Positions 13,318 to 21,459 of a DNA stretch of 50,397 bases are shown here, one piece after another. The notes beneath the pieces were generated by a model. That model saw only the letters and a program-made list of their open reading frames with translations, searched no databases and had not been told where the DNA came from. Made by a program: the position numbers and the translations under genes. The stretch lies in IMG/VR virus record IMGVR_UViG_3300042691_006802, positions 1 to 50,397 of that record. One strand, 5' to 3'. Source of the DNA: a virus. The number at the start of each line of letters is the position of its first letter. Within the stretch, counting starts at the first letter, position 1.

Positions 13318-13746
13318 TCAGGCAACAGCTTTGAGTGCGGCGATGGCATCTTTCAGACTCTCAAACTGAGCGAGATACGCCTTGGCCGCTTTGCGTGCAT
13401 CGGGTGAGATGCGGGCATGGGTTTTGGGCGTGGCGGGTTTCTCAGGCTTGAACCAGACCATGACGTTGCGCTCCCATGACTTGCGGGCGGCATCGTTGCG
13501 GGTGTCCCGTGTGGACTCATCGCCGTTGTAGAACACGGCACGGCCTTTGCCATCCCATGTGTAGTTGCACGCATACTTCGCCGCATGGACTTTGGCGAGT
13601 GCCCCGAGTAGCGTGGGACATGGTGTCCCACCGAGTTCACTCGCAGCTTTTCGCATGGCTTCGCCATACGAGATGCCCGCCTGCAAAAACTTGCCGTAGG
13701 CGTTGACTGCATCGGTTTGGGTTTGGGTGAGGGTTTTGGTGCTCAT
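13318..13746 (-). CDS. Hypothetical protein with palindrome-encoded insert, 142 aa
   Basis: Helical N-terminus (TQTQTDAVNAYGKFLQAGIS), then LGGTPCPTLLG, where the palindrome is read in a different frame from copies 2 and 3, then YTWDGKGRAVFYNGDE and a helical C-terminus. First gene of the leftward arm, starting after AAAGGAAAAACC. No family recognised. Confidence 0.6.
   Translation of the reverse strand: MSTKTLTQTQTDAVNAYGKFLQAGISYGEAMRKAASELGGTPCPTLLGALAKVHAAKYACNYTWDGKGRAVFYNGDESTRDTRNDAARKSWERNVMVWFKPEKPATPKTHARISPDARKAAKAYLAQFESLKDAIAALKAVA
13613..13631. repeat. Dispersed palindrome copy 6 (in gene)
   Basis: GTGGGACA-TGG-TGTCCCAC inside the gene at 13318-13746, in frame, coding for GGTPCPT. 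Confidence 0.85.
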
Positions 13747-13869
13747 GGTTTTTCCTTTCAAGAGCGGGTTGTCCTAAGCGACATTGCCTAGGATGACTCC
13801 ATTGTGCGGAACCCCCCAAACGAAAGGCATCGATACCCCATGCAATGCGTAAAAAACGAGGACTTTTGA

Positions 13870-13892
13870 CCCCCACCCACCCCCCATCCCCC
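13870..13892 (-). other. Candidate G-quadruplex tract
   Basis: The plus strand reads C5-A-C3-A-C6-AT-C5. The minus strand therefore has four G runs of at least three with one- or two-base loops. If leftward transcription begins to the right of it, the tract would lie in the 5' leader of the 13318-13746 transcript. Confidence 0.55.
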
Positions 13893-14036
13893 AAACTATT
13901 GGCTACGTGGGGCGTCGCACAACAACACTATTCCCCACCCGCACTGCACAATCCCAGTAAATCTTTATAACTAAACAGCCCCCCTTCCCAAAATTCAGCC
14001 CAGCCCAAAAAATTTTTCAAAAATTTTGCAAAGCAC

Positions 14037-14056
14037 TTTGTCTAACAATAGACAAA
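14037..14056. promoter_or_regulatory. Inverted repeat TTTGTCTA/TAGACAAA
   Basis: Eight-base perfect arms around ACAA, just left of the terminator hairpin. Symmetry and location suit an operator, but the binding protein is unknown. Confidence 0.45.
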
Positions 14057-14060
14057 AGCC

Positions 14061-14095
14061 AAGAAAAAAAGCCCCCGGTTTGTGGCCGGGGGCTT
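14061..14095 (-). terminator. Leftward-oriented terminator hairpin
   Basis: Perfect ten-base stem AAGCCCCCGG / CCGGGGGCTT with a seven-base loop. On the minus strand it is followed by TTTTTTTCTT. It would stop leftward transcription coming from the right, shielding the leftward arm, or act on a short antisense RNA. Confidence 0.7.
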
Positions 14096-14103
14096 GAAGG
14101 TTC

Positions 14104-14220
14104 ATGACGAACCAAGGAGGAGCAACTGAGACCAGACTTGTCACAACTGCGAAAGTAAGTGTACACTCCGCCGCACGGGTGCGCAATAACCCGCAGGAGC
14201 GTGGATGCTTGAACATTTGA
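14104..14220 (+). CDS. Possible small leader protein, 38 aa
   Basis: A 38-codon frame beginning MTNQGGATETRLVTTAK and ending RGCLNI. GAAGG lies four bases before the ATG, and the stop overlaps the start of the terminase gene by 16 bases, which would allow coupling. No family recognised. It may instead be part of an untranslated leader. Confidence 0.35.
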   Translation: MTNQGGATETRLVTTAKVSVHSAARVRNNPQERGCLNI

Positions 14221-14810
14221 TTGCGATGAACTTTGAGGCGGAGGTGGACGACCTTGCGGGCCCCGCTGTCCCTCTTACAAAAGCCACACCGCAAGAAGTT
14301 GTCAGCGCCCAATCCAACACGGCAGAGTGGCTGTCAAAGTTTGGCAACAAGCCAGCAGACGAAGTTGTCTCCCACATCGAACAGCAAGACGCCAGAAAGG
14401 CGTTCTCTGCGCTCACCACCTCCACCAACCCAGAAGAGATCAAGGGCCAGCTCCTCCAGCTTCAGACCCCACCGGCCGTGCGCCACCTTGTGGGCATGCT
14501 GACTGCCTACGACTGGGAATTTGTACAGCAAGCCAAGCAGCTGCGCGGCTACGCCATGGCCAAGCTCTTGGAAGAGGTGGAGAACCCCAACGCCAACATC
14601 CGCCTGAAAGCGCTGGGGTTGCTTGGCAAGGTGACAGAGGTGGGGCTCTTCACAGACAAGATCGAGGTCAAGAAGACTGACCTCACAGAAGATGAGATCG
14701 AGGCCAAGCTCAAGGAAAAGCTGGCCAAGTTCATCGGCGTGCAAGACGCCGATATCGTAGACGCCGAAGAAGTCGAGCAAGAAGATGAACGCCCCGCTGA
14801 CCAAAGCTGA
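14205..14810 (+). CDS. terS: Terminase small subunit, 201 aa
   Basis: Placed directly before the large terminase, as usual for the DNA-recognition subunit of the packaging motor. The middle carries AKQLRGYAMAKLLEEVENPN followed by IRLKALGLLGKVTEVGLFTD, a helical pattern characteristic of small terminases in environmental tailed phages. The C-terminus is acidic (DADIVDAEEVEQEDE), suited to contact the large subunit. AGGAG lies five bases before the ATG. Overlaps terL by 26 bases. Confidence 0.75.
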   Translation: MLEHLIAMNFEAEVDDLAGPAVPLTKATPQEVVSAQSNTAEWLSKFGNKPADEVVSHIEQQDARKAFSALTTSTNPEEIKGQLLQLQTPPAVRHLVGMLTAYDWEFVQQAKQLRGYAMAKLLEEVENPNANIRLKALGLLGKVTEVGLFTDKIEVKKTDLTEDEIEAKLKEKLAKFIGVQDADIVDAEEVEQEDERPADQS

Positions 14811-16314
14811 AGCCGCTGCGCTCATGAAGAACCTCAGCGCCTTGACGCTGGAGGAGAAGCTCGAAGCGCTGGAGCTCATCGACCGGGTCGAGGAGAACAA
14901 GAAGAAGCAGTTGGCCAGAGGCGACATGATTGAGTTTGCCAAGGCGGTCTACCCGGGATTCAAGGTGGGGCCGCACCACAGGAAGCTGGCCAAGATCTTT
15001 GCGGACGTGATTTCCGGCAAAAAGAAGCGCGTGATCATCAACATCGCGCCTCGTATGGGCAAGTCCGAGTTCTCCAGCTACCTGTTCCCAGCCTTCTTTC
15101 TAGGTAATTACCCTGATAAGAAGATCATCATGGGCACGCACACGGCCAGTTTGTCGGAAGACTTTGGCCGACGGGTGAGGAACTTGATCGATGGGGAGGA
15201 GTTCCGTGAGCTGTTTCCAAAGACCTTGGTGGCAGACGACCAAAAAGCTGCTGGCAAGTGGAGCACAAGCGCTGGGGGTCAGTACTATGCTGCTGGTGTC
15301 GGCGGCGCTCTTGCTGGTCGTGGTGCTGACCTGTTCGTTATTGATGACCCGCACTCGGAACAAGACGTAAAGGCCAACAGCCGCTTGGCGTTTGACACGG
15401 CTTGGGCGTGGTTCCAGACCGGTCCGTTGCAGCGTTTGATGCCAAACGGAGCCATCATCGTCATCATGACGCGCTGGGGCAAGCTCGACCTCACCGGTCG
15501 CCTCATCGACTACCAGACCAAGAACCCGGACTCGGAGCCTTGGGAGATTGTGGAGCTGCCAGCCATCCTCAACGAGGGGTCAGACAACGAGAAGTCGCTC
15601 TGGCCGGAGCAGTGGCCGCTTGAGTCCCTGAAGCAGAAAAAGGCCGGTCTTGACCCCCAGTACTGGAACGCCCAGTACATGCAGAACCCCACGTCCAACC
15701 AAGCCGCCATCATCAGCAGGAAGCTCTGGCGCATATGGGAGGGCAGTGAGCCGCCCAAGTGCGAGTACATCATCCAGTCGTGGGACACGGCGTTTGAGGC
15801 CAAGACCACCGCTGACTACTCAGCGTGCACAACGTGGGGCGTGTTCTACAACGAGGAAGAGAACAACACCGCGCAGGTCATACTGCTCGACGCGTTCAAG
15901 GACAGGATGCAGTTTCCGGAGCTCAAGCAGGTTGCCTACAAGCACTACAAAGAATGGGATCCAGATGCGTTTTTGATTGAAAAGAAAGCCGCTGGGGCTC
16001 CGCTCATTCAGGAGCTGCGCAACATGGGCATACCCGTCTCGGAGTTCACACCTTCGAGGGGGAACGACAAGATCGTGCGTGTCAACGCGATTGCGGATTT
16101 GTTTCAATCAGGTAAAGTGTGGGCTCCTGACACCCGCTGGGCGCGTGAGGTCATTGAAGAAGTGGCATCGTTCCCCAACGGCGACAACGACGACTACGTC
16201 GATACGACGTCCCAAGCACTGATTCGGTTCAGACAAGGCGGACTCATTCCGCTTGAGTCTGATGAGAAAGACGAACCGACATTTTTCAAACGCCGCCGAG
16301 GCGGCTATTACTGA
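14785..16314 (+). CDS. terL: Terminase large subunit, 509 aa
   Basis: The packaging motor ATPase and nuclease. Walker A is APRMGKSE (88-95), Walker B FVIDDPH (184-190), and the coupling motif is near MTRWGKLDLTGR (228-239). The RNase H-like nuclease ligands are QSWDTAF (Asp334), FLIEKKAAG (Glu399) and DDYVDTTSQAL (Asp473). The length is normal for the family. It cuts concatemers and drives DNA into the prohead through the portal encoded just downstream. Confidence 0.95.
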   Translation: MNAPLTKAEAAALMKNLSALTLEEKLEALELIDRVEENKKKQLARGDMIEFAKAVYPGFKVGPHHRKLAKIFADVISGKKKRVIINIAPRMGKSEFSSYLFPAFFLGNYPDKKIIMGTHTASLSEDFGRRVRNLIDGEEFRELFPKTLVADDQKAAGKWSTSAGGQYYAAGVGGALAGRGADLFVIDDPHSEQDVKANSRLAFDTAWAWFQTGPLQRLMPNGAIIVIMTRWGKLDLTGRLIDYQTKNPDSEPWEIVELPAILNEGSDNEKSLWPEQWPLESLKQKKAGLDPQYWNAQYMQNPTSNQAAIISRKLWRIWEGSEPPKCEYIIQSWDTAFEAKTTADYSACTTWGVFYNEEENNTAQVILLDAFKDRMQFPELKQVAYKHYKEWDPDAFLIEKKAAGAPLIQELRNMGIPVSEFTPSRGNDKIVRVNAIADLFQSGKVWAPDTRWAREVIEEVASFPNGDNDDYVDTTSQALIRFRQGGLIPLESDEKDEPTFFKRRRGGYY

Positions 16315-16325
16315 GGAAGAACTGA

Positions 16326-18764
16326 ATGGCCACCAACATCGACAAGGGACTTTACTCTGCGCCCGCAGGGCTTGAGAGTCTTGGGCAGGAAGAAGAACCA
16401 ATTGAGATCGAGATCGTTGACCCCGAGCAGGTCAACATCCACGCCGATGGGTTGGACATCAGCATCACGCCAACTGAGTCAGACTTTGATGCCAACTTGG
16501 CTGAGGAGATGGACGAAGGTGCGATGCAGTCCATGGCCTCAGATCTGGCTGAAGACATCGTCAACGACAAAGACAGCCGCAAAGAGTGGGAGAAGGCGTA
16601 CGTTGATGGCTTGAAACTCTTGGGCCTTCAGTACGAAGAGCGCACTGAACCGTGGCTTGGCGCTTGTGGTGTGTTCCACCCCATGCTCACGGAAGCCGTT
16701 GTGCGCTTCCAGAGTGAAACCATCACCGAGACGTTCCCGGCCCAAGGCCCGGTGCGCACCAAGATCTTGGGCAAGCAAACGCCCGACAAACAAGAAGCCG
16801 CAGTGCGTGTCGAGAACGACATGAACTATGAGCTGACCGAGGTCATGCGCGAGTTCCGCCCTGAGCATGAGCGCATGCTGTGGTCGCTGCCAGCCACCGG
16901 TTCGGCGTTCAAGAAGGTGTACTACGACCCCAACATTGGCCGTCAGGTATCGATGTTTGTGCCAGCAGAAGACATCCTGCTGCCTTACGGCACGACGGAC
17001 TTGGACACTTGCTACCGTGTGACGCACGTCATGCGCAAGACCAAGAACGAGATCATCAAGCTCCAGCAAGCTGGGTTTTATCGCCAGATCGAGCTGCCAG
17101 ATCCTTCGATTGAGCGAGACGACATCAAGGAAGCCAAGAACAAGGAAACGGGCTTCAACGACTTGAACGACGAGCGTTACGTCATCTATGAGTCGCACGT
17201 TGACTTGGACCTCAAGGGCTTTGAAGACAAGGACGACGAGGGCAACGAGACGGGCATTGCGCTGCCCTACGTGGTGACCCTCATCAAAGGCACGAACGAC
17301 ATTTTGGCCATCCGGCGTAATTGGAAAGAAGACGACGTGCTGCGCTTGAAGCGCCAGCACTTTGTGCACTACCAATACATCCCGGGCTTTGGTGCGTACG
17401 GCTTTGGCCTCTTCCACCTGATCGGCGGCTTTGCCAAGTCGGCCACGAGCATCATGCGCCAGTTGGTGGATGCGGGCACGCTCTCCAACCTCCCCGGCGG
17501 TTTGAAGGCCCGGGGCTTGCGCATCAAGGGTGACGACACGCCCATCTCTCCGGGCGAGTTCAGGGATGCTGAAGTGATGTCTGGGGTGCTGCGCGACAAC
17601 ATCCTGCCACTGCCGTACAAAGAACCCTCCATGGTGCTGTACCAGCTGCTGGGCAGCATCGTTGAGGAAGGGCGTCGGTTCGCCGCCACTGCTGACATGA
17701 AGGTGTCAGACATGTCGGCCCAAGCGCCGGTGGGCACGACCTTGGCGCTCCTTGAGCGGCAGTTGAAGGTGATGACGGCAGTTCAGGCCCGGGTGCACTT
17801 CAGCTTCAAGCAAGAGTTGAAACTCCTTGCCGCCATCATCCGCGACTACACGGACTCTGACTACGACTATGACCCCGACGAAGATGTGTCGCGCAAGGCC
17901 AAGAAGTCGGACTACAACCACGTTGACATCATCCCGGTGAGTGACCCCAACGCGGCAACCATGAGCCAGCGTGTGGTGCAGTACCAAGCCGTGATCCAGA
18001 TGGCACAGATGGCTCCCCAGATCTACGATCTGCCCAAGCTCCACAGGGGCATGCTGGAGGTGTTGGGGGTCAAGAACGCCGACAAGCTCGTTCCACTGCC
18101 GGACGACCAGAAGCCCTGCGACCCGGTGGCTGAGAACATGAAGGTGCTCAAAAGTGAGCCCCTCAAGGCGTTCCAGTACCAAGACCATGAGTCCCACATC
18201 CGGGTGCACATGGCCGCGATGCAAGACCCGATCATTGCCCAGATCATTGGTCAGAACCCTGCGGCCCAGCAGATCATGGCCGCGATGAATGCGCACATCG
18301 CCGAACACGTTGGGTTTGCCTACCGCCAGAAGATTGAGCAGCAGCTTGGCATGCCGCTGCCCCCGCAGGATGAGAAGCTGCCGCCCGAGATCGAGCTCCA
18401 GCTCTCCAGCATGATGGCTCAGGCTGCACAACAAGTTCTTCAGCAAAATCAACAACTTGCTGCGCAACAGCAAGCCCAGCAGCAAGCACAAGACCCCGTG
18501 GTCCAGATGCAGATGCAAGAGCTCCAGCTGCGCCAGCAGGAGTTGCAGATCAAACAACAAGAAGCTCAGGCCAAGATTGCCATTGACCAGCAGCGACTTG
18601 CACTGGAGGCCGAGAAGGTCAAGACCTCCAAAATCGAGAAGGCCATGCGCGACCGCATGGACACTCGCAAACTTCAGGTCAACGCTCTGCAAGCGGCGGG
18701 CAAGCTCAATGCAGACCGCATGAAAAACCAACAACCAACCAAGAAGGAGAGTAAACCCGCATGA
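16326..18764 (+). CDS. Portal protein, 812 aa
   Basis: Large size and position directly after terL identify the dodecameric portal through which DNA enters and leaves the head. N-terminal acidic region (EIEIVDPEQVNIHADG), then a long core with EPWLGACGVFHPMLTEAV and an ERTEPW segment, LPATGSAFKKVYYDP, and HYQYIPGFGAYGFGLFHLIG. The C-terminus (about 690-790) is a Gln-rich coiled coil (QMQELQLRQQELQIKQQEAQ), longer than in most portals and possibly forming a barrel. The size is closer to P22-type portals (725 aa) than to siphovirus ones. Confidence 0.9.
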   Translation: MATNIDKGLYSAPAGLESLGQEEEPIEIEIVDPEQVNIHADGLDISITPTESDFDANLAEEMDEGAMQSMASDLAEDIVNDKDSRKEWEKAYVDGLKLLGLQYEERTEPWLGACGVFHPMLTEAVVRFQSETITETFPAQGPVRTKILGKQTPDKQEAAVRVENDMNYELTEVMREFRPEHERMLWSLPATGSAFKKVYYDPNIGRQVSMFVPAEDILLPYGTTDLDTCYRVTHVMRKTKNEIIKLQQAGFYRQIELPDPSIERDDIKEAKNKETGFNDLNDERYVIYESHVDLDLKGFEDKDDEGNETGIALPYVVTLIKGTNDILAIRRNWKEDDVLRLKRQHFVHYQYIPGFGAYGFGLFHLIGGFAKSATSIMRQLVDAGTLSNLPGGLKARGLRIKGDDTPISPGEFRDAEVMSGVLRDNILPLPYKEPSMVLYQLLGSIVEEGRRFAATADMKVSDMSAQAPVGTTLALLERQLKVMTAVQARVHFSFKQELKLLAAIIRDYTDSDYDYDPDEDVSRKAKKSDYNHVDIIPVSDPNAATMSQRVVQYQAVIQMAQMAPQIYDLPKLHRGMLEVLGVKNADKLVPLPDDQKPCDPVAENMKVLKSEPLKAFQYQDHESHIRVHMAAMQDPIIAQIIGQNPAAQQIMAAMNAHIAEHVGFAYRQKIEQQLGMPLPPQDEKLPPEIELQLSSMMAQAAQQVLQQNQQLAAQQQAQQQAQDPVVQMQMQELQLRQQELQIKQQEAQAKIAIDQQRLALEAEKVKTSKIEKAMRDRMDTRKLQVNALQAAGKLNADRMKNQQPTKKESKPA

Positions 18765-18955
18765 TCGACAAATTCGCAGAAGTCCTGCGCAGCAAAATCA
18801 GGGAAGACATGAACAACTTTGCCGACGACGTGGCAAGCGGTGCGTGTCAAACCTTTGAGGATTACCAAAAACTCTGTGGTGTGATTCAAGGTCTCGCCAT
18901 CGCAGAGCGCCATTTACTTGACCTTGCAAAGAAAGTCGAAGAATCAGATGAGTGA
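18761..18955 (+). CDS. Conserved small phage protein, 64 aa
   Basis: Helical protein ending LCGVIQGLAIAERHLLDLAK and KVEESDE. It occurs between portal and co-chaperonin-like genes in a tightly overlapping set (ATGA with portal, eight bases with the next gene). Probably head-assembly associated, by position only. Confidence 0.65.
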   Translation: MIDKFAEVLRSKIREDMNNFADDVASGACQTFEDYQKLCGVIQGLAIAERHLLDLAKKVEESDE

Positions 18956-19382
18956 AATCCTCCTGCCCCCGGGCGTTTCCCTGCCCCCTACCATCCAACC
19001 CAAGGATGCCCCTGATGCAGCCGCATCAAACGAGCAAAAGGCAAGCATGCTGCCAGAGCCTACGGGCTGGAAGCTGTTGTGTGTTGTGCCCGACGTGTCT
19101 GAAAAGATCGACGGCACTGATCTGGACCTCGTCAAAGCCACGTCAACCCTGCGTCAAGAAGAGCATGCAACCACGGTGCTGTTCGTGATGAAGGTTGGCC
19201 CCGACGCATACAAAGACACGGCCAAGTTCCCCAACGGAGCATGGTGCAAGGAAGGTGACTTTGTGTTAGTGCGTACTTACTCTGGAACCCGTTTCAAGAT
19301 TTACGGGAAAGAGTTCCGTCTCATCAACGATGATCAAGTTGATGCTGTTGTGCAAGACCCTCGCGGTGTAACCCGTGCGTAA
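18948..19382 (+). CDS. GroES-like co-chaperonin, 144 aa
   Basis: The body follows the GroES/Cpn10 order: GWKLLCVVPDVSEKIDG at the N-terminal strand, a variable mobile-loop-like region, then GAWCKEGDFVLVRTYSGTRF, KIYGKEFRLINDDQV and DAVV, matching 'G-D-V-L-v....G..v...g.ey.lv.e.dilav'. An N-terminal extension of about 40 residues is Pro/Ala-rich. Its place between portal and scaffold suggests it directs host GroEL to fold capsid proteins, as gp31 does in T4. The role is inferred. Confidence 0.65.
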   Translation: MSEILLPPGVSLPPTIQPKDAPDAAASNEQKASMLPEPTGWKLLCVVPDVSEKIDGTDLDLVKATSTLRQEEHATTVLFVMKVGPDAYKDTAKFPNGAWCKEGDFVLVRTYSGTRFKIYGKEFRLINDDQVDAVVQDPRGVTRA

Positions 19383-19393
19383 AGGAGATGTGA

Positions 19394-20362
19394 ATGAACG
19401 ATAAATTTCGTTTTCCTGATGAGGATGACACCAACAATGAGGTCAAAACGGACGAAAAGGTGGAGATTTCCGCCGATGACGACGTTGAGATTGAGATTGT
19501 TGATGACACGCCTCCCAAAGACCGTGGCCGAAAGCCCCTTGACCGTGAGGTTGAGGAGCCAACTGAGTCTGAACTCGACGAGTATTCAGAAAAAGTTCAG
19601 GGCCGCATCAAGGAACTGACGCACGCCCGTCACGACGAGCGGCGTAAAAAGGAAGCACTCCAGCGCGAACGCGATGAGCTTGAGCGCCTTGCACAGCACA
19701 TGGCGGCTGAGAACAAAAAGCTTAAGGAATACGTCCAAAACGGCTCCCAGCAGTACGGCGAGATGGCCAAAACTGCCGCAGAAGCCGAGTTGGAACAGGC
19801 CCGCCGCGCTTTGAAAGCGGCCCAAGAGGCGTTTGACACAGACGCCATTGTGGAAGCCCAAGAAGCACTGTTCTCTGCCAAGATCAAGGCCGAACAGGCA
19901 AAAAATTTCAAACCACCCTCTTTACAAGAGGAAGAAACTCCTGTACAACCCCGTCCAAGCGAACCCCAAAGAGTTCCACCGGACGAAAAAACCTTGCGCT
20001 GGCAAGCCAAAAACCAGTGGTTCGGGGCTTACGGGTTCGAAGAAGTCACCAGCTTTGCACTAGGGCTGCATCAAAAACTAGTCACAAACGGGGTTGACCC
20101 CCGCTCTGATGAGTATTTCGAGCATATTGACGCTCGCGTGAAGTCGAAGTTCCCTGAAGTTTTTGGGGAAACCGAAGACAGACGTGGTACGCCCAGCACG
20201 TCTCCAAAGAAACCTGCTGCGGTAGCTGCACCCGCGACCCGGTCGTCAGGTGCAAAGACAATTCAACTTACTCCAACGCAGATTGCGTTGGCGAAAAAAT
20301 TTGGATTGACCCCTAAGCAGTATGCAGAACAAGTTGCAAGATTGGAGAAACAAAATGGCTGA
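19394..20362 (+). CDS. Scaffolding protein, 322 aa
   Basis: Very acidic N-terminus (DDDVEIEIVDDTPP), then a long coiled coil (RRKKEALQRERDELERLAQH), then a C-terminal region with LTPTQIALAKKFGLTPKQYA. Composition, size and location just before the capsid genes are typical of head scaffold proteins, which template capsid assembly and then leave. No protease gene is next to it. Confidence 0.75.
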   Translation: MNDKFRFPDEDDTNNEVKTDEKVEISADDDVEIEIVDDTPPKDRGRKPLDREVEEPTESELDEYSEKVQGRIKELTHARHDERRKKEALQRERDELERLAQHMAAENKKLKEYVQNGSQQYGEMAKTAAEAELEQARRALKAAQEAFDTDAIVEAQEALFSAKIKAEQAKNFKPPSLQEEETPVQPRPSEPQRVPPDEKTLRWQAKNQWFGAYGFEEVTSFALGLHQKLVTNGVDPRSDEYFEHIDARVKSKFPEVFGETEDRRGTPSTSPKKPAAVAAPATRSSGAKTIQLTPTQIALAKKFGLTPKQYAEQVARLEKQNG

Positions 20363-20810
20363 ACAAAATCGTACCCCTCGTGACCTCGTGTCTCGTGAAA
20401 AGACGGCTCGTGCGGTGTACCGCCCCCCGTCATCGTTGCCGGATCCAACCCCCGAACCGGGATACGTGTATCGCTGGATTGCGACGCACGTTTTGGGGCA
20501 AGCTGAACCCACCAACGTGTCCAAAAAGATGCGTGAAGGTTGGGAACCAGTCAAGGCAGCAGACCATCCGGAGCTTATGCTGGCTGGTAATGAAAAAACG
20601 GGCAATGTGGAAATCGGCGGACTCATGCTTTGCAAGATGTCCCGCGAACAAGCAGAAGCTCGTGATGACTATTACCGCACTCAAGCGCAAGCCCAGATGG
20701 ATTCAGTGGACAACCACTTCATGCGAAACAATGACCCGCGCATGCCGCTGTTCTCGGAACGAAAGTCCACGACCAGTCGCGGTGCAGGTTTTGGTTCAGG
20801 TTCAAAGTAA
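20355..20810 (+). CDS. Head-associated hypothetical protein, 151 aa
   Basis: VYRWIATHVLGQAEPTNVSK, then MREGWEPVKAADHPEL, and a C-terminus rich in Ser/Gly. The pattern recurs in phage head modules with no assigned function. Its start overlaps the scaffold stop (ATGGCTGA), and the gene sits before the decoration-like gene. Confidence 0.65.
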   Translation: MAEQNRTPRDLVSREKTARAVYRPPSSLPDPTPEPGYVYRWIATHVLGQAEPTNVSKKMREGWEPVKAADHPELMLAGNEKTGNVEIGGLMLCKMSREQAEARDDYYRTQAQAQMDSVDNHFMRNNDPRMPLFSERKSTTSRGAGFGSGSK

Positions 20811-20825
20811 TTTAGGAGTCCTTCA

Positions 20826-21446
20826 ATGGCATCAACCGCTTCTCCCTACGGCTTCAAAGCCGTGAATGAGCTGGGTGGCCTACCTTATGCGGGTAGCACT
20901 CGCTCGTTTCTCATCGACCCCGCTGGCTACAGCAACAACATTTTCAATGGCAGCATTGTGTTTGTTGGTTCTGATGGCTACCTGCAACTGGTGACTGGCA
21001 CTGGCGCAGACGGTACGACCAACTCTTTCCCCGGCAACGGTACTCTGACCGGCGCAATCGGGATTTTTGTTGGCTGCACCTACGTCAACGCTCAAGGTCA
21101 ACAAATCTTCTCGCAGTACTACCCCGCCAACACCACTGGCGTTGTGTCTGCGTACGTGATTGATGACGACCGTGCCGTGTTCCAAGTGCAAGCTGCTGGC
21201 GTTATCAGCCAGACTGAGCTGGGCAACAACGTGTACTTGGCCAACGCCCAGAGCACGTCCACTGGTTCGACCACCACTGGTAACAGCAACATCGCCGTGA
21301 ATGCCACTGCCATCACGACCACCGCTGCGTTCCGCATCGTTGGCTTCGTGAACAGCACGACTTCGCAGGTTGGTGACGCTTACACCGACATCTTGGTGAA
21401 GTTCAACCCCGGCTATCACAGCTATTCCAACGCCGTTGGCCTGTAA
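20826..21446 (+). CDS. Putative capsid decoration/stabilising protein, 206 aa
   Basis: Begins MASTASPYGFKAVNELGG, followed by beta-rich, Gly/Thr/Asn-rich sequence (YSNNIFNGSIVFVG, QIFSQYYPANTTGVV). This type of protein lies directly before the major capsid gene in related phages and is often virion-associated. No enzymatic motif. The decoration role is inferred from position and composition. GGAG lies eight bases before the ATG. Confidence 0.65.
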   Translation: MASTASPYGFKAVNELGGLPYAGSTRSFLIDPAGYSNNIFNGSIVFVGSDGYLQLVTGTGADGTTNSFPGNGTLTGAIGIFVGCTYVNAQGQQIFSQYYPANTTGVVSAYVIDDDRAVFQVQAAGVISQTELGNNVYLANAQSTSTGSTTTGNSNIAVNATAITTTAAFRIVGFVNSTTSQVGDAYTDILVKFNPGYHSYSNAVGL

Positions 21447-21459
21447 GGAGTAATTCACC

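Larger units (their letters stand above)
13747..14060. promoter_or_regulatory. Divergent control region
   Basis: About 310 bases between the first leftward gene and the rightward arm. It holds a C-tract series (13870-13892), an AT-rich inverted repeat AAAATTTTT-C-AAAAATTTT (14009-14027) and an inverted repeat TTTGTCTA-acaa-TAGACAAA (14037-14056). Promoters for both arms are expected here, but no clean -35/-10 pair was identified. Confidence 0.55.

Noticed and set aside
12818-13369. 183-codon plus-strand frame opposite three small leftward genes
   Set aside because: The opposite strand has well-placed genes with ribosome binding sites and a conserved small protein at 13037-13219.
13995-14312. 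105-codon minus-strand frame at the terminator and terS start
   Set aside because: Crosses the terminator stem and opposes the terS gene. No motif.
16539-18734. Long minus-strand frames (292 and 342 codons) opposite the portal gene
   Set aside because: Composition (Val/Leu/His-rich) is what the complement of a GC-rich coding strand gives. No ribosome binding site and the portal reading is certain.
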